Under the pieces are notes generated by a model. It did no database searches. It had not been told where the DNA came from and was given only the letters and a program-made list of their open reading frames with translations. A program made the position numbers and the translations under genes. A DNA stretch of 64,000 nt from Rhodeus uyekii (taxonomy: Eukaryota > Chordata > Actinopteri > Cypriniformes > Acheilognathidae): positions 2,012,501 to 2,076,500 of the forward strand of contig JAWRVZ010000077.1 of the NCBI GenBank assembly GCA_037043235.1. The letters are read 5' to 3'. The first letter of the stretch is position 1; each line of letters opens with the position of its first letter. Shown piece after piece: positions 21,871 to 33,591 of the stretch.

Positions 21871-22960
21871 AAATCAATTAAATTCTACACTGAGTAAATG
21901 AGAGGAAATCACTGATAGTTGCAGGCCATTCCTCAAATTGTCATAATTACCACAGCCAGAGGGGTCACCATCACGGAGTACGTTCAAGGACAAAAAAAGA
22001 AGAAAAAAAGACTTTCCCAGGAGGATGAGGAAGCTCTTTCCTCTTGTGTTTAAAGAGAAGAGCAACTCTAAACAGCGAGGAGTCGTCATCGCGGGCATTG
22101 ATTTTCATCTCACCTACCTGAAGGCAACAGATTAATCTTTTACATCTGTGAGTTTTAGACAGGCATTCACGCTGTGCGAAAAATCACCAACGTACCAGAT
22201 ACCAATTAATGATATTGTCATTTCAGTGCCGGGACGGTGCATGTTTGTCAAAGTATCTCTGCGACGGTAATTTGAGCCATCTGTTCTCGTAGTAGTGAAG
22301 AAAGCTGAAATATGTGATGCGTTTAAACTCAATAATGTGTCATATGACTGGTGGGGCCGTGTCTGGTGGACATGAAGAGAACATATGTTGTCTTCCAGCC
22401 CGCGGGCTGACATTGAAGATGAGAAAAGACAGTACTTCAAGGCAAATGCCGTCCCTGAAGAAAGCCTGCCAGAACCTATATGGCTCAGTGTATTGACAAA
22501 TCTCTTGTGGACAGCACAGACATGGAGGTTTACAATGCTAGTCTCTTTCGGTCCCCGTCGCTGTGATGTGAAGGACTGAAGTCTACGAAACAGGACCGTC
22601 CCGGGGTGGCTTGGGGGAAGCCCGATGAGACATTGACTGACACCTTGCGGGGCCAAAGGTAAACCATCTTTGAATTGAATTAAACATCTGAAGATGCAAT
22701 CACCTTCAGTGTATCTAAATCTAATCCGCTTTAACATGCCCCACTTGTTTATTGCACACGAGAGGTTGAGGTTTAATTGCAGTGCTGAGGTGAGACTTTG
22801 GCCTGAAGATGGATGATACAGAGATAGACTCCTGCCATTGGAGACTGCAAAACATACCAGAACCACCGGTGATGAATGAAGAGTCAGAAGCTCCGTTTTC
22901 CCATAGGATACCATTTTGTACAAAGGTAGAAAGGACGACAACCGACCTTTACAGATTCAC
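21871..22960. promoter_or_regulatory. Long CNE-type block overlapping the longest non-repeat open frame
   Basis: About 1 kb of complex, balanced sequence. On the minus strand 22132-22941 is open for 269 codons from ATG. The product is Ser/Leu/His-rich, lacks a recognisable domain, signal peptide or membrane pattern, and has no splice or poly(A) context. I therefore list the block as candidate regulatory sequence and not as a CDS. Either constraint or chance could explain the open frame. Confidence 0.25.
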
Positions 22961-24069
22961 AACTCCTCATCTAGGCTAAACAGTGGAAGTTTCTACACAA
23001 ATCACTCACTATACTGCTAAGCTTCAATGGTGGCAAAGGATAAGTCAACGTTTAGTGTCAAAATATCTTGGAGGATAGACGAGAAGAAATGAAAACGGGA
23101 AGCAAGACGAAAAATAGCAAGTGGCACATCTGCAAATTAGCTTTGACTGCTCAACAAGGAACGTGTGTTGACAAGGGAGAGAGCTGATGTGATTTGCTGA
23201 TACCAGAGCAGAGAAAAAAAGAAAAAGAGACTAAACAAATCTAATCATCCCTTCCCATCAAGAGGAAATCGCTGCCTTCTTTCCACAAAGACCCCATTGG
23301 CTTAAATCAATTTCTAACAAACTTGATTCTGAGGTGGTAATGGGAGGAATCAACAGTACCTTTCAATTTAATTCAGTACCGCGCTCTGGGAGAGAGCAAC
23401 TTTCATCCATCACCATCATGGGAGAGCACAGCTGTAACTCTAAACACACGCTTATAAACAACACAAGACCCAGTCGAGGGAAAACCCCATGAAAACACAT
23501 CTTTAAATAAAAGTTTACCCGTTTATGATGGGAATCACCAGCTTTTCCTACAAAATTCAGTTTTTAAACTATAATTTATTACAACAAGTCTCTTTTGTAA
23601 ACGTGTATCTTTACGACACTATAATTATCCGTTCAGTAAGAAGGTTGAGATGTTAATTCAATTGCTGCACTTACTACAATTATTAACTATTATTTTCAGC
23701 ATCTTTCAACCACAAAATGTATCAGTTTGATGTTGTGAAGTTTGAAAGAAAAGAAAATAGCTTTAGTTATATTTTATCTACCGGTATATTATTAATAATG
23801 TGGCTTAAAAGCTGCTTAAAACAGTGATACAGTTTCCTTCAGATGGTAGCTAGTTTAAATGAATTAAATGAGTAATTCTTGAAAAAAGGCATAAAAAATG
23901 TATCTGAATAATACAAAAAAGAGATAATGATACTACAATATTCAATAAAAAAAAAGAAATGTCTATTTTGATTTCATGACTTTAGATTGTGTACAACTTT
24001 CAGAGGCCTTAAAAATGTACATATCAAATATAATACAGTTGGCTTTATAGGATTAAAGCATCTTCAAAC
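22961..24069. other. Unique sequence, no element recognised
   Basis: Moderately complex to about 23470 (CTTTCAATTTAATTCAGTACC at 23353), then AT-rich. Nothing further supported. Confidence 0.35.
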
Positions 24070-25020
24070 TGTTTCTCCACCCTGTCAGCAGTTGAACTGA
24101 ACAAGAAAATGGACTGTAAAAGAAAAGTTTAAACTAACGCACGCTCCAGCGCACCTAGTGGTGGAGTTGAAAATGCAATGCACTCTTGCGTAGCTATAAG
24201 TGTCTGAGTTTGGATACTCACAGAAGAGTGTATTTGGGGCCCATAACTGGCAGCTTGCACAGGTGAACATGCCGCAGCTCAAGAAGATGATTTGCGGGAG
24301 GAAGCGAAGACCCTTCTGAATCGTTTCCCTTCCTACTCCACTCTGGCCAAATCCTCCCTTCCCTCCAACCCCCCCACTTCCTGTCATTAAGCCTCTCAGT
24401 GCCTGTCCCTAAAATAATCCCAGCAGTTTTTTGTCAATCCACTAATAATTCAATTTAGCAGGCCCGGCACAGAGCTCCTCCATTAGTTTTGAGGACGTGA
24501 TTTAAGATTGATGACTTGTGCCCCTTGGGAGTCTGTTTCATGAGGTGCTGGGGGTGGGTGGGGGGGGGGGTTTACCGCGGCCAAGGTGCGGAGGGAGAAC
24601 AGGCATGGGAGTCGAGCGAATTAAACTTTGGAATTGATTTTCTTAAAATTTGAGTTGACTAATGTGACAAGTCGCAGCTGTGAACGGCAGAGCGCCGGGT
24701 TAAAAAACCCGCGGCCTGTCTCCTCCAGGCTTCTCACAGTGACACGCCAGCGAGAGAGAGAAAATGTGTGTGAGGAGGCCTCGTGCGCACACACACACAA
24801 ACATATGCTGCCGCTCAGTCATCAACCTGCTGTCACCGACACAAATTACAGCCAGGAGAGAGAGAGAAAGCAAAAGAAGAGAGACAGACCTCACATCACC
24901 ACAGCCTCAGAGTTGCAGGGACTGTAGGTAGTGCTGACAAGGGACAGGTCACTGCTGTGACATTGTTGAATAATTCAAGAAAAGAAAGAAGGTACGAGGG
25001 GGGAAGAGAGAGGGAGTAGA
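24070..25020. promoter_or_regulatory. Candidate CNE-type island with G-run and weak CTCF-like word
   Basis: Complex block including GCGCACCTAGTGGTGG (24151), the reverse complement of a one-base-deleted CTCF-like core, ATAATTCAATTTAGC (24443), a G-rich run near 24550-24570 and GTTAAAAAACCCGCGG (24698). Open frames on both strands over 24628-25019 overlap and carry GA/CA repeat sequence, so none is called. Confidence 0.22.
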
Positions 25021-25666
25021 TAAGTCAATAACAAAAAGTATAGAACATGTATGGGTGGATACTCTCGGCTTGTCGTAACTCTGCTGTGCCATCAAAAGCA
25101 ACATATTGCAGTGTCTACAAGTTACATCACCGCAATACAATACTTCTGGTCTAGAAGGCCACATCTGCTAGCATTTGCATCCGTCTACTCTTCAGAGTGC
25201 AAATCACAGGCCTCTCAGTCTTTTGGAATTAAAGTTGACCCTGAAATTGATTTCTTAAAGGTATATACACTTTTTTCCTCATGAAACAATGCTGACAAAA
25301 AATGTGCTGAATGTAGACATAATTCTGAGTAACAATGAGACAAATAAAAGCGGTTTTATTGCACTTGAAGAGGGTCACCTCATGGAGGCGCCATTTTTAA
25401 GATCACATGACTAGTTAAATACAATTCACTTTATCGCTTTAATCAGAGACTTTTACTCCTAGAATAAATTAATCATGGTCAAGTAATGCATTTCTACAAT
25501 GGCACTGGAAAAAGTTATAATATACATTATAGCTAAAAATCATCTCCCTTATAATATAAACTATAATCTCAATTTTTACTGATACTATAATCTCTGCTTC
25601 AACAGTAATATTATGTATAGACAAATATACATCTATATCTGTCTTATCAAAATGTAAAGAATCATT
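25021..25666. other. Unique AT-rich sequence
   Basis: No gene or element recognised. An ATTTGCAT reverse octamer occurs near 25172. Confidence 0.35.
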
Positions 25667-26162
25667 GTCAAAACTAGGGATGAGCAAGTACAGCATTATC
25701 TGTATCTGTAAACCATATGAATTATCTGTATCTGTACCCGGACTGGGCGGGGCCTAACCGAAAGTGGGCGGGGTTTAATCTGGAAGTGGTCAGGTTGTCT
25801 TGAAATGGGCGGGGCTTTAACTGGTATGTTATTTTTAATCATGCAATTGATATGGGTTGATCAGAAATTGTTATGTTTATTGCTGATTGGAAAACTATTT
25901 ACATGACAGAATCAGCATTGAGCTTCATAAACTATACTCAGAAGTTTCGCAACAATGAATACAACACATGCGGTTGCAATTATGAAGAAAAATGTAATCA
26001 GCAAGAGTTTATCAAAACATAACTTTCTTTTTTTTAACAGTCAGCTACCCAATAAGGATTTTTATTCAATCCGAGCACAGATATTGACTCGTATTACTCG
26101 TATGATACTCGTACTCGGCAAAAATGCTTTATCCGTACCATCGGCTCAACTCTAGTCAAAAC
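25667..26162. mobile_element. hAT-type MITE with perfect 8-bp target-site duplication
   Basis: The 8-mer GTCAAAAC occurs exactly at 25667-25674 and 26155-26162. Between them lies a 480-bp element starting TAGGGATGAGC and ending GCTCAACTCTA, an inverted repeat with 9 of 11 positions matching. An 8-bp duplication with TAG-type termini is diagnostic of hAT transposons. The interior has CGGACTGGGCGGGGCC, GTGGGCGGGG and GGGCGGGGC iterations on the left and TACTCGTA/GATACTCGTACTCG iterations on the right, possible subterminal transposase sites. There is no transposase gene, so it is non-autonomous. Confidence 0.88.
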
Positions 26163-26930
26163 AACTATAACTTTTCAACTGATGTCACGGCAAGCATATT
26201 TTTCCACTTATTCCTTCCAACAAATTGGCTGTATTCAGGTATTACCCACTTTTTATGATCCAATGGATTTCTGATGATAGTCTAATTGATAGTCTCAACC
26301 TAGAATTTTTTTCCCACTGAATATCACAAACTGTCGATTTGCGAATGCTATTTTGTTTAGTTGTGGTCTAGAAATGAGGCCCTTTAAACTCTCATACTAA
26401 TTTCCTCTCAAAAGTACCACCTACTAGACCACCAAACAGACTGAATTATTTTCTTCATTAACAGCAGCGTGGCTCTAATTCCCCGGCCAATGTGAGCCAC
26501 AAAGCGGTCCCGTTTGATCCAATGGCGCAATTCAGAAATGACTTAAAAAAGCGGTAAGCAAACAGAGCTGAGCGACGTGGGCCCTGATGAGTGAACGCTG
26601 GAATTGGTTTCACGCTCGAGCGCAGCCTTTAAGACAAAGTACCTCAGGAGATAATTATAGTGTCAAGCATCCGCCAGGCCGGCCGTTGACGATTGGCCAA
26701 TATTTAGCTTTAATTAAATCAAAGCAGAAATGTAATTTCTCCTGAGTGATCTTTACACAGAAAGTCGACTTTAGAAAAACAAAACATAAGTCTTAGCGCG
26801 TCTCCTTTTGTCCCCTATGTCGCTGTTGGAGTTTATTTTGCAACCAAACACATCATTCAGCGTATGTGAATCCTGCAAACCGATGAAGTAATGAACTTTG
26901 TGAAATGTTCAACTGAGTGGCATCGATTTA
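26163..26930. other. Unique sequence; CNE-like island at 26440-26800
   Basis: The island has CTCTAATTCCCCGGCC, GATAATTATAGTG, TTTAGCTTTAATTAAATC and GGCCGGCCGTTG words. It contains no supported open frame. Compositional evidence only. Confidence 0.27.
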
Positions 26931-27600
26931 ATGAGCTGGTTTCAGACACTCTTAGCTTTGGGGTCTTTGAGAACTGCATTTTATAATATTGTCTTATATA
27001 AATGCACGTTTCAATTAGTGAAAATAATACTAGTCACAGGAAGCGAGAGAATAAAACATTCTCTGCATATTAAAAAACAAATTATATTAAACATAATTGT
27101 GTTACTCTTAAGAATATAACTGAGATGCTGCAGAGATTAGCTTAATACTTTGACACTGGTTTGGTTGGGTTGCAAACATCTTGGGACCGCAAAAATGGGC
27201 CATGGACCAAAATATTTGTTGAGATCCCATTGTAGAAATGGTGTGCGGTTCCACAGAAAAATGCCCTCGCTGGACCATAAAGCTGAGGAACGCACTTCAT
27301 CGTAATGACATGAGGCCACAAGCTTTTTGAATGTTGCTGAGAATGGCAGACATACAGCGAATTGTGCAATGTGCACATATCTGCAGTAAGAGTATCCTAA
27401 AATAGACATCCCATACAAAACACTCACCTGAGACATCACAAATATTTAAAATCTATTACTTTCAATGCCTGAGCTTAAAGTCGTGCTATTGATTTAATTT
27501 GCTGGTATCCAACAGAAAGGGCTGTACTTTTCCCTGCCTGCTGTTTGGGAATATGGGAATGTTTGGTTATAATCATAGAGTGGACTATTGATCTTGCTAT
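26931..27600. other. AT-rich unique sequence
   Basis: Nothing recognised. Overlapping minus-strand frames at 27137-27439 lack domain signatures. Confidence 0.35.
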
Positions 27601-27639
27601 TTTAATATGTTGTGTGAGCAGCTCTGTTTGACTGCCTTT

Positions 27640-28260
27640 TTTCATTAGCTGAAGGCTCTCTGCCTTCAAGCTGGGGAATTAAAACTGCCTCTTTCTCTGT
27701 TTGGACTGCTGGATGAAGACAGCCAAGAAAGGTCAATACAAAATTAATATGGGCATTAATATTCTTAACGCAAACCTGATGCGTGCAAAGTCTTAGTTTT
27801 GACTGAGGTCCGCACAAAGTTAGATATTATCCTCCCGAGGCGGCCTCAGGTGCAGAACACCTGCGGTCGCGCATTAATTGCGACTGTCTTGCGCACATCA
27901 TAAACTCGCAGCTGATGCTGATAAGAGTGCTTTGGCGAAGACTGTGAATCTCCTTCATTTTAATTGATTGTAAAACAGCGGGGGGAAAAGTGCTTCAGCA
28001 GCAAAAACATTCGGAGGTTGCCTCTGTGTTAAGAGATTTAATTACATTTATAATATGAGGAGGGATTTGGCTATGCAAATGCCTTTAAACTGAAGAGTGT
28101 TGTATGTAAACACGCCAGTTGATCGGCGCCCAGAAGGGAAGCGAAGGAATGATCTGTCGGAATAAGAGACCCTTGCGAGACAAACATAGCAGGGTCTTCA
28201 TGTTGGCACCCACAGTTCCCTTAATTAAGCTAAAGTGTAATTAATATAGACTGTTAAAGT
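27640..28260. promoter_or_regulatory. Candidate CNE-type island with paired E-boxes, homeodomain and POU words
   Basis: CAGGTG (27847-27852) and CACCTG (27858-27863) form an inverted E-box pair spaced by five bases. Just after it, GTCGC (27866-27870) and GCGAC (27880-27884) bracket GCATTAATT, a homeodomain-type core. Further right are CATTTTAATTGATTG, GAGATTTAATTACATTT, an exact ATGCAAAT at 28073-28080 and CCTTAATTAAGC near 28218. The density of such words is the highest in the window. No open frame is supported. Confidence 0.35.
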
Positions 28261-28390
28261 TACTCTCTATTCAAAACGTAGAGAAAGATAGTAATAGCAC
28301 CATTCTGAAACTCTTCAACAATGTTGACATCGTCTTTATGTGGACATCTGGAAAGAGACACATTTGGAAAACATTGGAGAAGTACACACT

Positions 28391-28880
28391 CATAAGCCAA
28401 AACAATATGACCACCTGTCTAACATGCTGTCGGTCCTCTGCATGCAGCCAAAGACAGGGACTCTACAAGACCCGTGAAGGCGTCCTGGCACTAAGACACT
28501 AGCAGCAGATCCTTCTAGTCATGTAGGCTTTGAAGTGAAGCTGCCGTTGATCGAACTTAATGGTTCGGCATATTCCACAGATGACTGGATTGAGATCTAG
28601 GGAATGTGCAGGCAAGGGCAACACCCTCAAACCAATCCTTGAACAATATGTGTAGTGTGCACTATCCTTGCATCAAGGAACACATTTGTCATGAAGGGGA
28701 GTACTGGTCTACAACAGTGTTTAGGTAGGTTCCAAAAGTAAAATTCAAATCCACATGAATGGTGAGACCCAGAGCATCACACTCTCTGTTCCAGCTCGAA
28801 GTCGTCCCACAGCGCATTCTAGTGCCATAATCGGTGCACACATACACAGCTGTGATTTGCTCCTCCTCGGACCACTGTTG
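28391..28880 (-). pseudogene. Tc1-like transposon remnant (minus strand)
   Basis: Words such as GACTCTACAAGACCCGTGAAG, GACTGGATTGAGATCTAGGG, AACAGTGTTTAGGTAGGTTCC-like and CAGAGCATCACACTCTCTG match, on the complementary strand, the transposase region of a Tc1/mariner-type element that I recall as widespread in teleosts. AATATGACCAC near the left edge resembles that element's terminal part. The reading frame is destroyed by many changes. The right side is lost at or near a pogo/Tigger-like insertion that starts at 28898. Confidence 0.6.
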
Positions 28881-28897
28881 GTACACACACAAACATA

Positions 28898-29600
28898 CAG
28901 TAATACCTCGGTTTACGAGTTTAATTCGTCCCAAGAGCGAGCTCGTAACCCAAAGTTCTCGTACACCAAAAAATGTTCTCCATAAGAATGCAATAAAAAA
29001 ATCACTTGGTTAATTCCACATGACCATAAATGCCCATTTTAAATATTTTGGGGGTTTTACCCTATTAATTCCAGTTAAAATTATAACCATTAAGATCTCA
29101 TATAAAAACTAAATAATAACTGACAATTAAACTGTAATGTTTACCTTTACACTTTACAAGAGGAGGAGTGTTTTACTGCTTAGAGGGAGGATTTCATACC
29201 TTCTTTCTTACTCATCTTGGGGGCCATTGTCTATATGCTGTACTGTACGCATATATTTCACTACTTGAACAATAGCGATCACAATTAATGTTAACAACAT
29301 GAGGTAAAACCCGCTGTAAATCACTTATAAAAGTATGCACTGCGGTGAATGATGCAATCAAACCGAGCAACACTGAGAGAATGAACGGGTTAAGGAGTAA
29401 TAGGCTTTGTCGTTAGGATATTTCCAGCAAAAATGCGTGCGAAGATGCCGAGCGATAGGACTTTTCCACAAAAAAATGTGCGTGGGCGAGGGAAAAATTT
29501 GCTCGCACTCCGATACAATGCTCGTAAACTGATTTGACATTCCATGCTCGTACACCGATTTGCTCGCATACAAAGTCACTCGTAAACCGAGGCATTACTG
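28898..29600. mobile_element. Non-autonomous pogo/Tigger-like element with TA target duplication
   Basis: The element is 703 bp, flanked by TA at 28896-28897 and 29601-29602. The left terminus CAGTAATACCTCGGTTTACG is repeated inverted at the right end with one change, matching 22 of 23 bases. CAGT..CCTCG..TTACG ends with TA duplication are characteristic of pogo/Tigger members of the Tc1-mariner group. CTCGTA-type words iterate near both ends (28942, 28958; 29521, 29547, 29579), likely subterminal transposase sites. The AT-rich core has no transposase frame. Confidence 0.85.
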
Positions 29601-29602
29601 TA

Positions 29603-30700
29603 TTCAGAAGTGGTGACAGGAGACGCTTTAATTTTACATACCAGGAGTAAACAGGGCTCAGTATCAGCTGACCATTTGTGTTTAGATCACAAGAGACTAA
29701 TATTAATGCCAGGATAAACAGCCTTGATTATTGGTAAATAACAAGAAAGTACCCTTATTAAGATTCTAGGCAAAAGATTGTGTCTTACCTAAGAAAGTAC
29801 AATAGTAGCATGTTTTCCAAGTAAGGTGAGGGCTGGGCTGTAGAATTCCCATCTGTGTAGATGTAGATGTACCTGCTGTTATTTATGAGGGCTCTTGTTT
29901 AGGCATGCACACCACAGATGCTGGTAATTAATCCAGCGCGCAATTAGATATTGTTTCAATTCACAGCTGAGTGTAATTAACTTCTGGCGTCCTTCCTCTC
30001 CGAGCAAGCTGGCACTGGGTTGAATTAGATGGTATAAGCATGATTTCTAATCTCTAACCCTAAGGCAAGAAGTGCAGGACTAATTTCATGTTTTCTTTCA
30101 GAAATAATCAATTTCCTTTGAAAGTGTTTCTGAGGCTGATTAGTTCTCAGACCGTTTAATTGGCATGTTTTTCAGATCATATAAGGACAGAGGTCACATT
30201 TGCAAACAATCTAGAAATGAGAAGATAGTATTACAATAACTTTGGATAGGTGTACTTGCTTCAACAGGCTTGTGAGGGACACATTTCTCAAATATTATAA
30301 AGTGACTTCATGAGGTTATGCATTCATTTTCTTCTATATTAAAATGATTTTTCCTCTACCAGCAAACACTAAACTAAAAACAGTTACAGTGTGTTTTGGA
30401 CAACTAATACTAAGCCATTTTTAGGTTGAATTCACCACCTAGGGCACTTTTAAACATACTTATACATATTGTATGTCCTGAAAGGTCAATAAATCAATGG
30501 ACAATTGAATGAATAAATTTGCATGCTATTTACTGACGTATTATTGAAAGGCATTTTGGAAGAACCATTTATTAATATAGCTAAAACACTTAAGACTAAG
30601 AAGGTAAGTTTGTTCTGAACGGTAAAGAAAGGTCCTGCTTTTCGGTAGAAGGAAAATCGTTTTATCCCAAGTCTTTAGCCAGTAACTTTCAGTTTTTGAG
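29603..30700. other. Unique sequence; CNE-like island at 29860-30190
   Basis: The island contains GCTGGTAATTAATCCAGCG, GCAATTAGATATTG, GTGTAATTAACTTC and CTGATTAGTTCTC, a dense run of homeodomain-type cores. The rest is AT-rich with no recognised element. Confidence 0.3.
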
Positions 30701-31480
30701 TAACTACAGTTGCCTTCCAGCCAGACCTCCCTTTGATTTGTGCTAATGGGGGGCCGTTAAGGCCTTTTCAGTGTGTAGACACGTGGAGCAAAGCTCCATT
30801 TATATTTCTTATGAGCACATCTCAGATTTTGGGCGAACTAGGAAGCGGACCACCTTTGACTGTCTCTGCTGGGCCGTTCTGCAATATCCTTCACTGGGGT
30901 GATGCTTCACAAGTTCGCCTTGACCTCCCCACCATTTCCAGCCATCAATCTGAGCCAGATTCTGCCTTCTGCCTTTAAAGATGGGCACATCTTTTTATTC
31001 TAAATCCGCTCTCATTACAGTTCCCCTCAGCCGGTCAGTAAGAAGACCTCAGCTGAAAGTTGGGGAAGTAATTGAGCGGATCTTTCCCTCCGCTTCAGAC
31101 CTGAAACGAAGGCCAGCCTGACTCCTATTTGCCTAGATTCAGGATGTAGTGGCTACGGCTGGGCTGTCGGCCGGACTTCATCTGAGCGTTCATGTCTGGG
31201 CAGTGGGTTCGTCGCCTCATTATCAGCTGGTAAAACTGTCAGAAGTGGAAAAACAGGGTTGTAATGTAATCTGGTCACTGGACTTTTTCCTCTTCTTAAT
31301 GACGGCCTTCCTCGCTCTTTCTGCCCTTCTGCTCTTCCTAGTCACGTCTGATAGACTTGCACGGCAAGTAGAATAAGACGATTGCATAATATGATATTGA
31401 TCTTCACCCGCGGGCAAATGCCATTATCGCTGATAACCACATAGATGAGACAAACAATCTAAAATCAAGAAAAAAAAATA
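30701..31480. promoter_or_regulatory. Candidate CNE-type block
   Basis: Complex, balanced DNA with GCTAATGGGGGGCCG, AGTAATTGAGCGG and CATTATCGCTGATAACC words. Two plus-strand frames (81 and 75 codons) are not linked by splice signals and have no domain. The evidence is compositional. Confidence 0.22.
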
Positions 31481-31549
31481 GAAGGAAAGAATGCATTAAT
31501 TTGCTGTGCAAACCTCCGAACATCTGTTAACTAGTTAGGCTTGGTTAAT

Positions 31550-31960
31550 AAGCAAAATAATTAGGGTTCCATCTTGTTTGATTCCCTCAGCTTCTCCTTC
31601 CGTATTCATATCTGGAGAGCAACGAGCGCTGCTACCCTCAGGCAGAGGAAGCAATAATATGAGCCCAGGAGAGCCATTCACAGGCAGGGAGAGAGGAGAC
31701 ATCCAGAGGAGGCTCCCCGGCTCTCCACCTGGGCGTCTGGGAGGCTAAACGGCGCAGATATCGCTTATTAAACCATCTGCCTCATGCTAATTAGATTATC
31801 GCAGATAAAGAGAAGGAGTTTTCTTTGTACATTTTAATGAGATAATGTGTCAACCAATTGCACAGGGAAGATGGATGTAATTCAGGGACTCTGATTGCAG
31901 AATTTCAGGTGAAGGTGTGCCAAGGAACAGATGCGGGTTTGAGGGTGATTAATCACGTGT
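31550..31960. promoter_or_regulatory. Candidate CNE-type island with homeodomain and GATA words
   Basis: GCAGATATCGCTTATTAAACC, GCTAATTAGATTATCGC and GCAGATAAAGAG occur within about 70 bases (31756-31815), combining TAATTA and GATA/TTATC cores. The left half is GC-balanced (CCAGAGGAGGCTCCCCGG). Resembles a developmental enhancer; conservation is untested. Confidence 0.32.
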
Positions 31961-33591
31961 ATCTACGAAAAAAGAAGAAACAGCTAAGGTAATGAAAATA
32001 AAAACAGAACTGTACAGAACCTCCAAGATGCAGCTCATTATTCGAAAGCTGCAATGATGTCTTGGATAACAGGTAATTTGGGGTCTTTCTTCAATTACTA
32101 ACACTTGAACAAGTGTTAAACATGACAATCCGTCACACTTATACATTATCAAAACTGTGCTAATTTAAACCGTGAAATAAACCATTGCAACTTTTGTGAG
32201 AAAACAATCAATTAGAAGAAAATTACAATTGACACTCAACTGTTATTTCCACCACAAAAATATCACTTTTTTAGTATTATTTTTTAACCATAAATCCAGT
32301 CATGTTTTATTCCCCTCAAAAAGTTATGCAATTTCTTTCACCATAATTTGTGGTAAAAATAAATATATAATAGTGGTAGATAAAACACGAGGAAGAAATT
32401 AAATTAGTTTGTATGTCTGTTGATGACTGTAAAAATAATGTTTTAAGAGTTTATTTTCTAAAACTATACAGGACAAAAATAGCCCCAATTTAAAGAAATA
32501 ACTTATTTCTACTAAATATAATCGTAAACCTGGCACCAAACAAGACCAGTATGGATTTATTATTGTACGCCAGTAACAGGACTGACAAAAAACACCTGGT
32601 CTAACAAGCACCTGGTTTCCCCTTTTTGACACACGTAGATAAACTTGAGCCTTGAAGGAGAGAAAACTGAAAGCTCTGCTAACTAATGAAGCAGAGGCTA
32701 TCGATTAGGGCCATCACAAGAGGAAGGCAAAAAAGTACACATTCAATAAGGGACTTCATATCCCATCCAGCTAGTGTAAAGGTTAAGTGCTAAGGAATAT
32801 TAGCCAGATCAATACGTGACTGCAACTTCACATATAGCACACCATGTCTTCTCACCTTCTCACAAGACAACTTGACGTATTCAGAACGGAAAGGAAGTCA
32901 CATTTCCGTGGAAAAGGTAAGATGCTGGGACCACAGTGCGCAAACCCCAGTTTGCTGCTCGCTGTGGTTAGCGGCGTTGTGTAATAAAGCCTTCGCTGTC
33001 ATCAACAACTCAGCAGTGTAAACTAGAGCTTATTAAAATTTAATAACCGTCACTTTGTCTCTGTTCACAATAAATAACAAACTCAATTTCCTCCGCGTTA
33101 CAGCAAGAGAGGCTCCTTAAGCAAGACAAATGAATGGTTTGCAGCACAGACTAACAACATTAACTGGCTAATTAAACAACAATAGAGGATGCCAGGGTTT
33201 CTTGCGATAATTATGCAATGTAGTTTAATGAAAAGGTTAACTGTGCATGAGGAATACGATGTCTTTGTCTCAGTGCCAGACCATTTGGGGAGCAGAAAAA
33301 GAAACACATTTGCTGGATTTTCCTCACTAAACAAGGCAAATAAAATGTGTTCACGGCTTCTGCTTGGTGTTTTCCACAGACACCAGCCATTAGTATACCA
33401 GAAATCACACACCTTTAATGAAGTGTAAGTACATCCTTCGATGGCTCCGTGATGAACCATTCCTGATTCTGCTCATCGGGGCCATGATCTTATGGTTAGC
33501 ACATTGCTATTTGGTGCAGGTTTGAATCAGGCCCACATCTGGTCCCAGCTCGATTCCATTCTCTTAACCCCATAATCTCATGTTAGATATA
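31961..33591. other. Unique sequence, no element recognised
   Basis: AT-rich overall, more complex at 32640-33180. The 120-codon minus-strand frame at 33098-33460 and its antisense partner exclude each other and show no domain. Confidence 0.35.

Noticed and set aside
24151..24166. Second CTCF site (reverse orientation)
   Set aside because: The core lacks one G relative to the consensus; kept only as a weak note.
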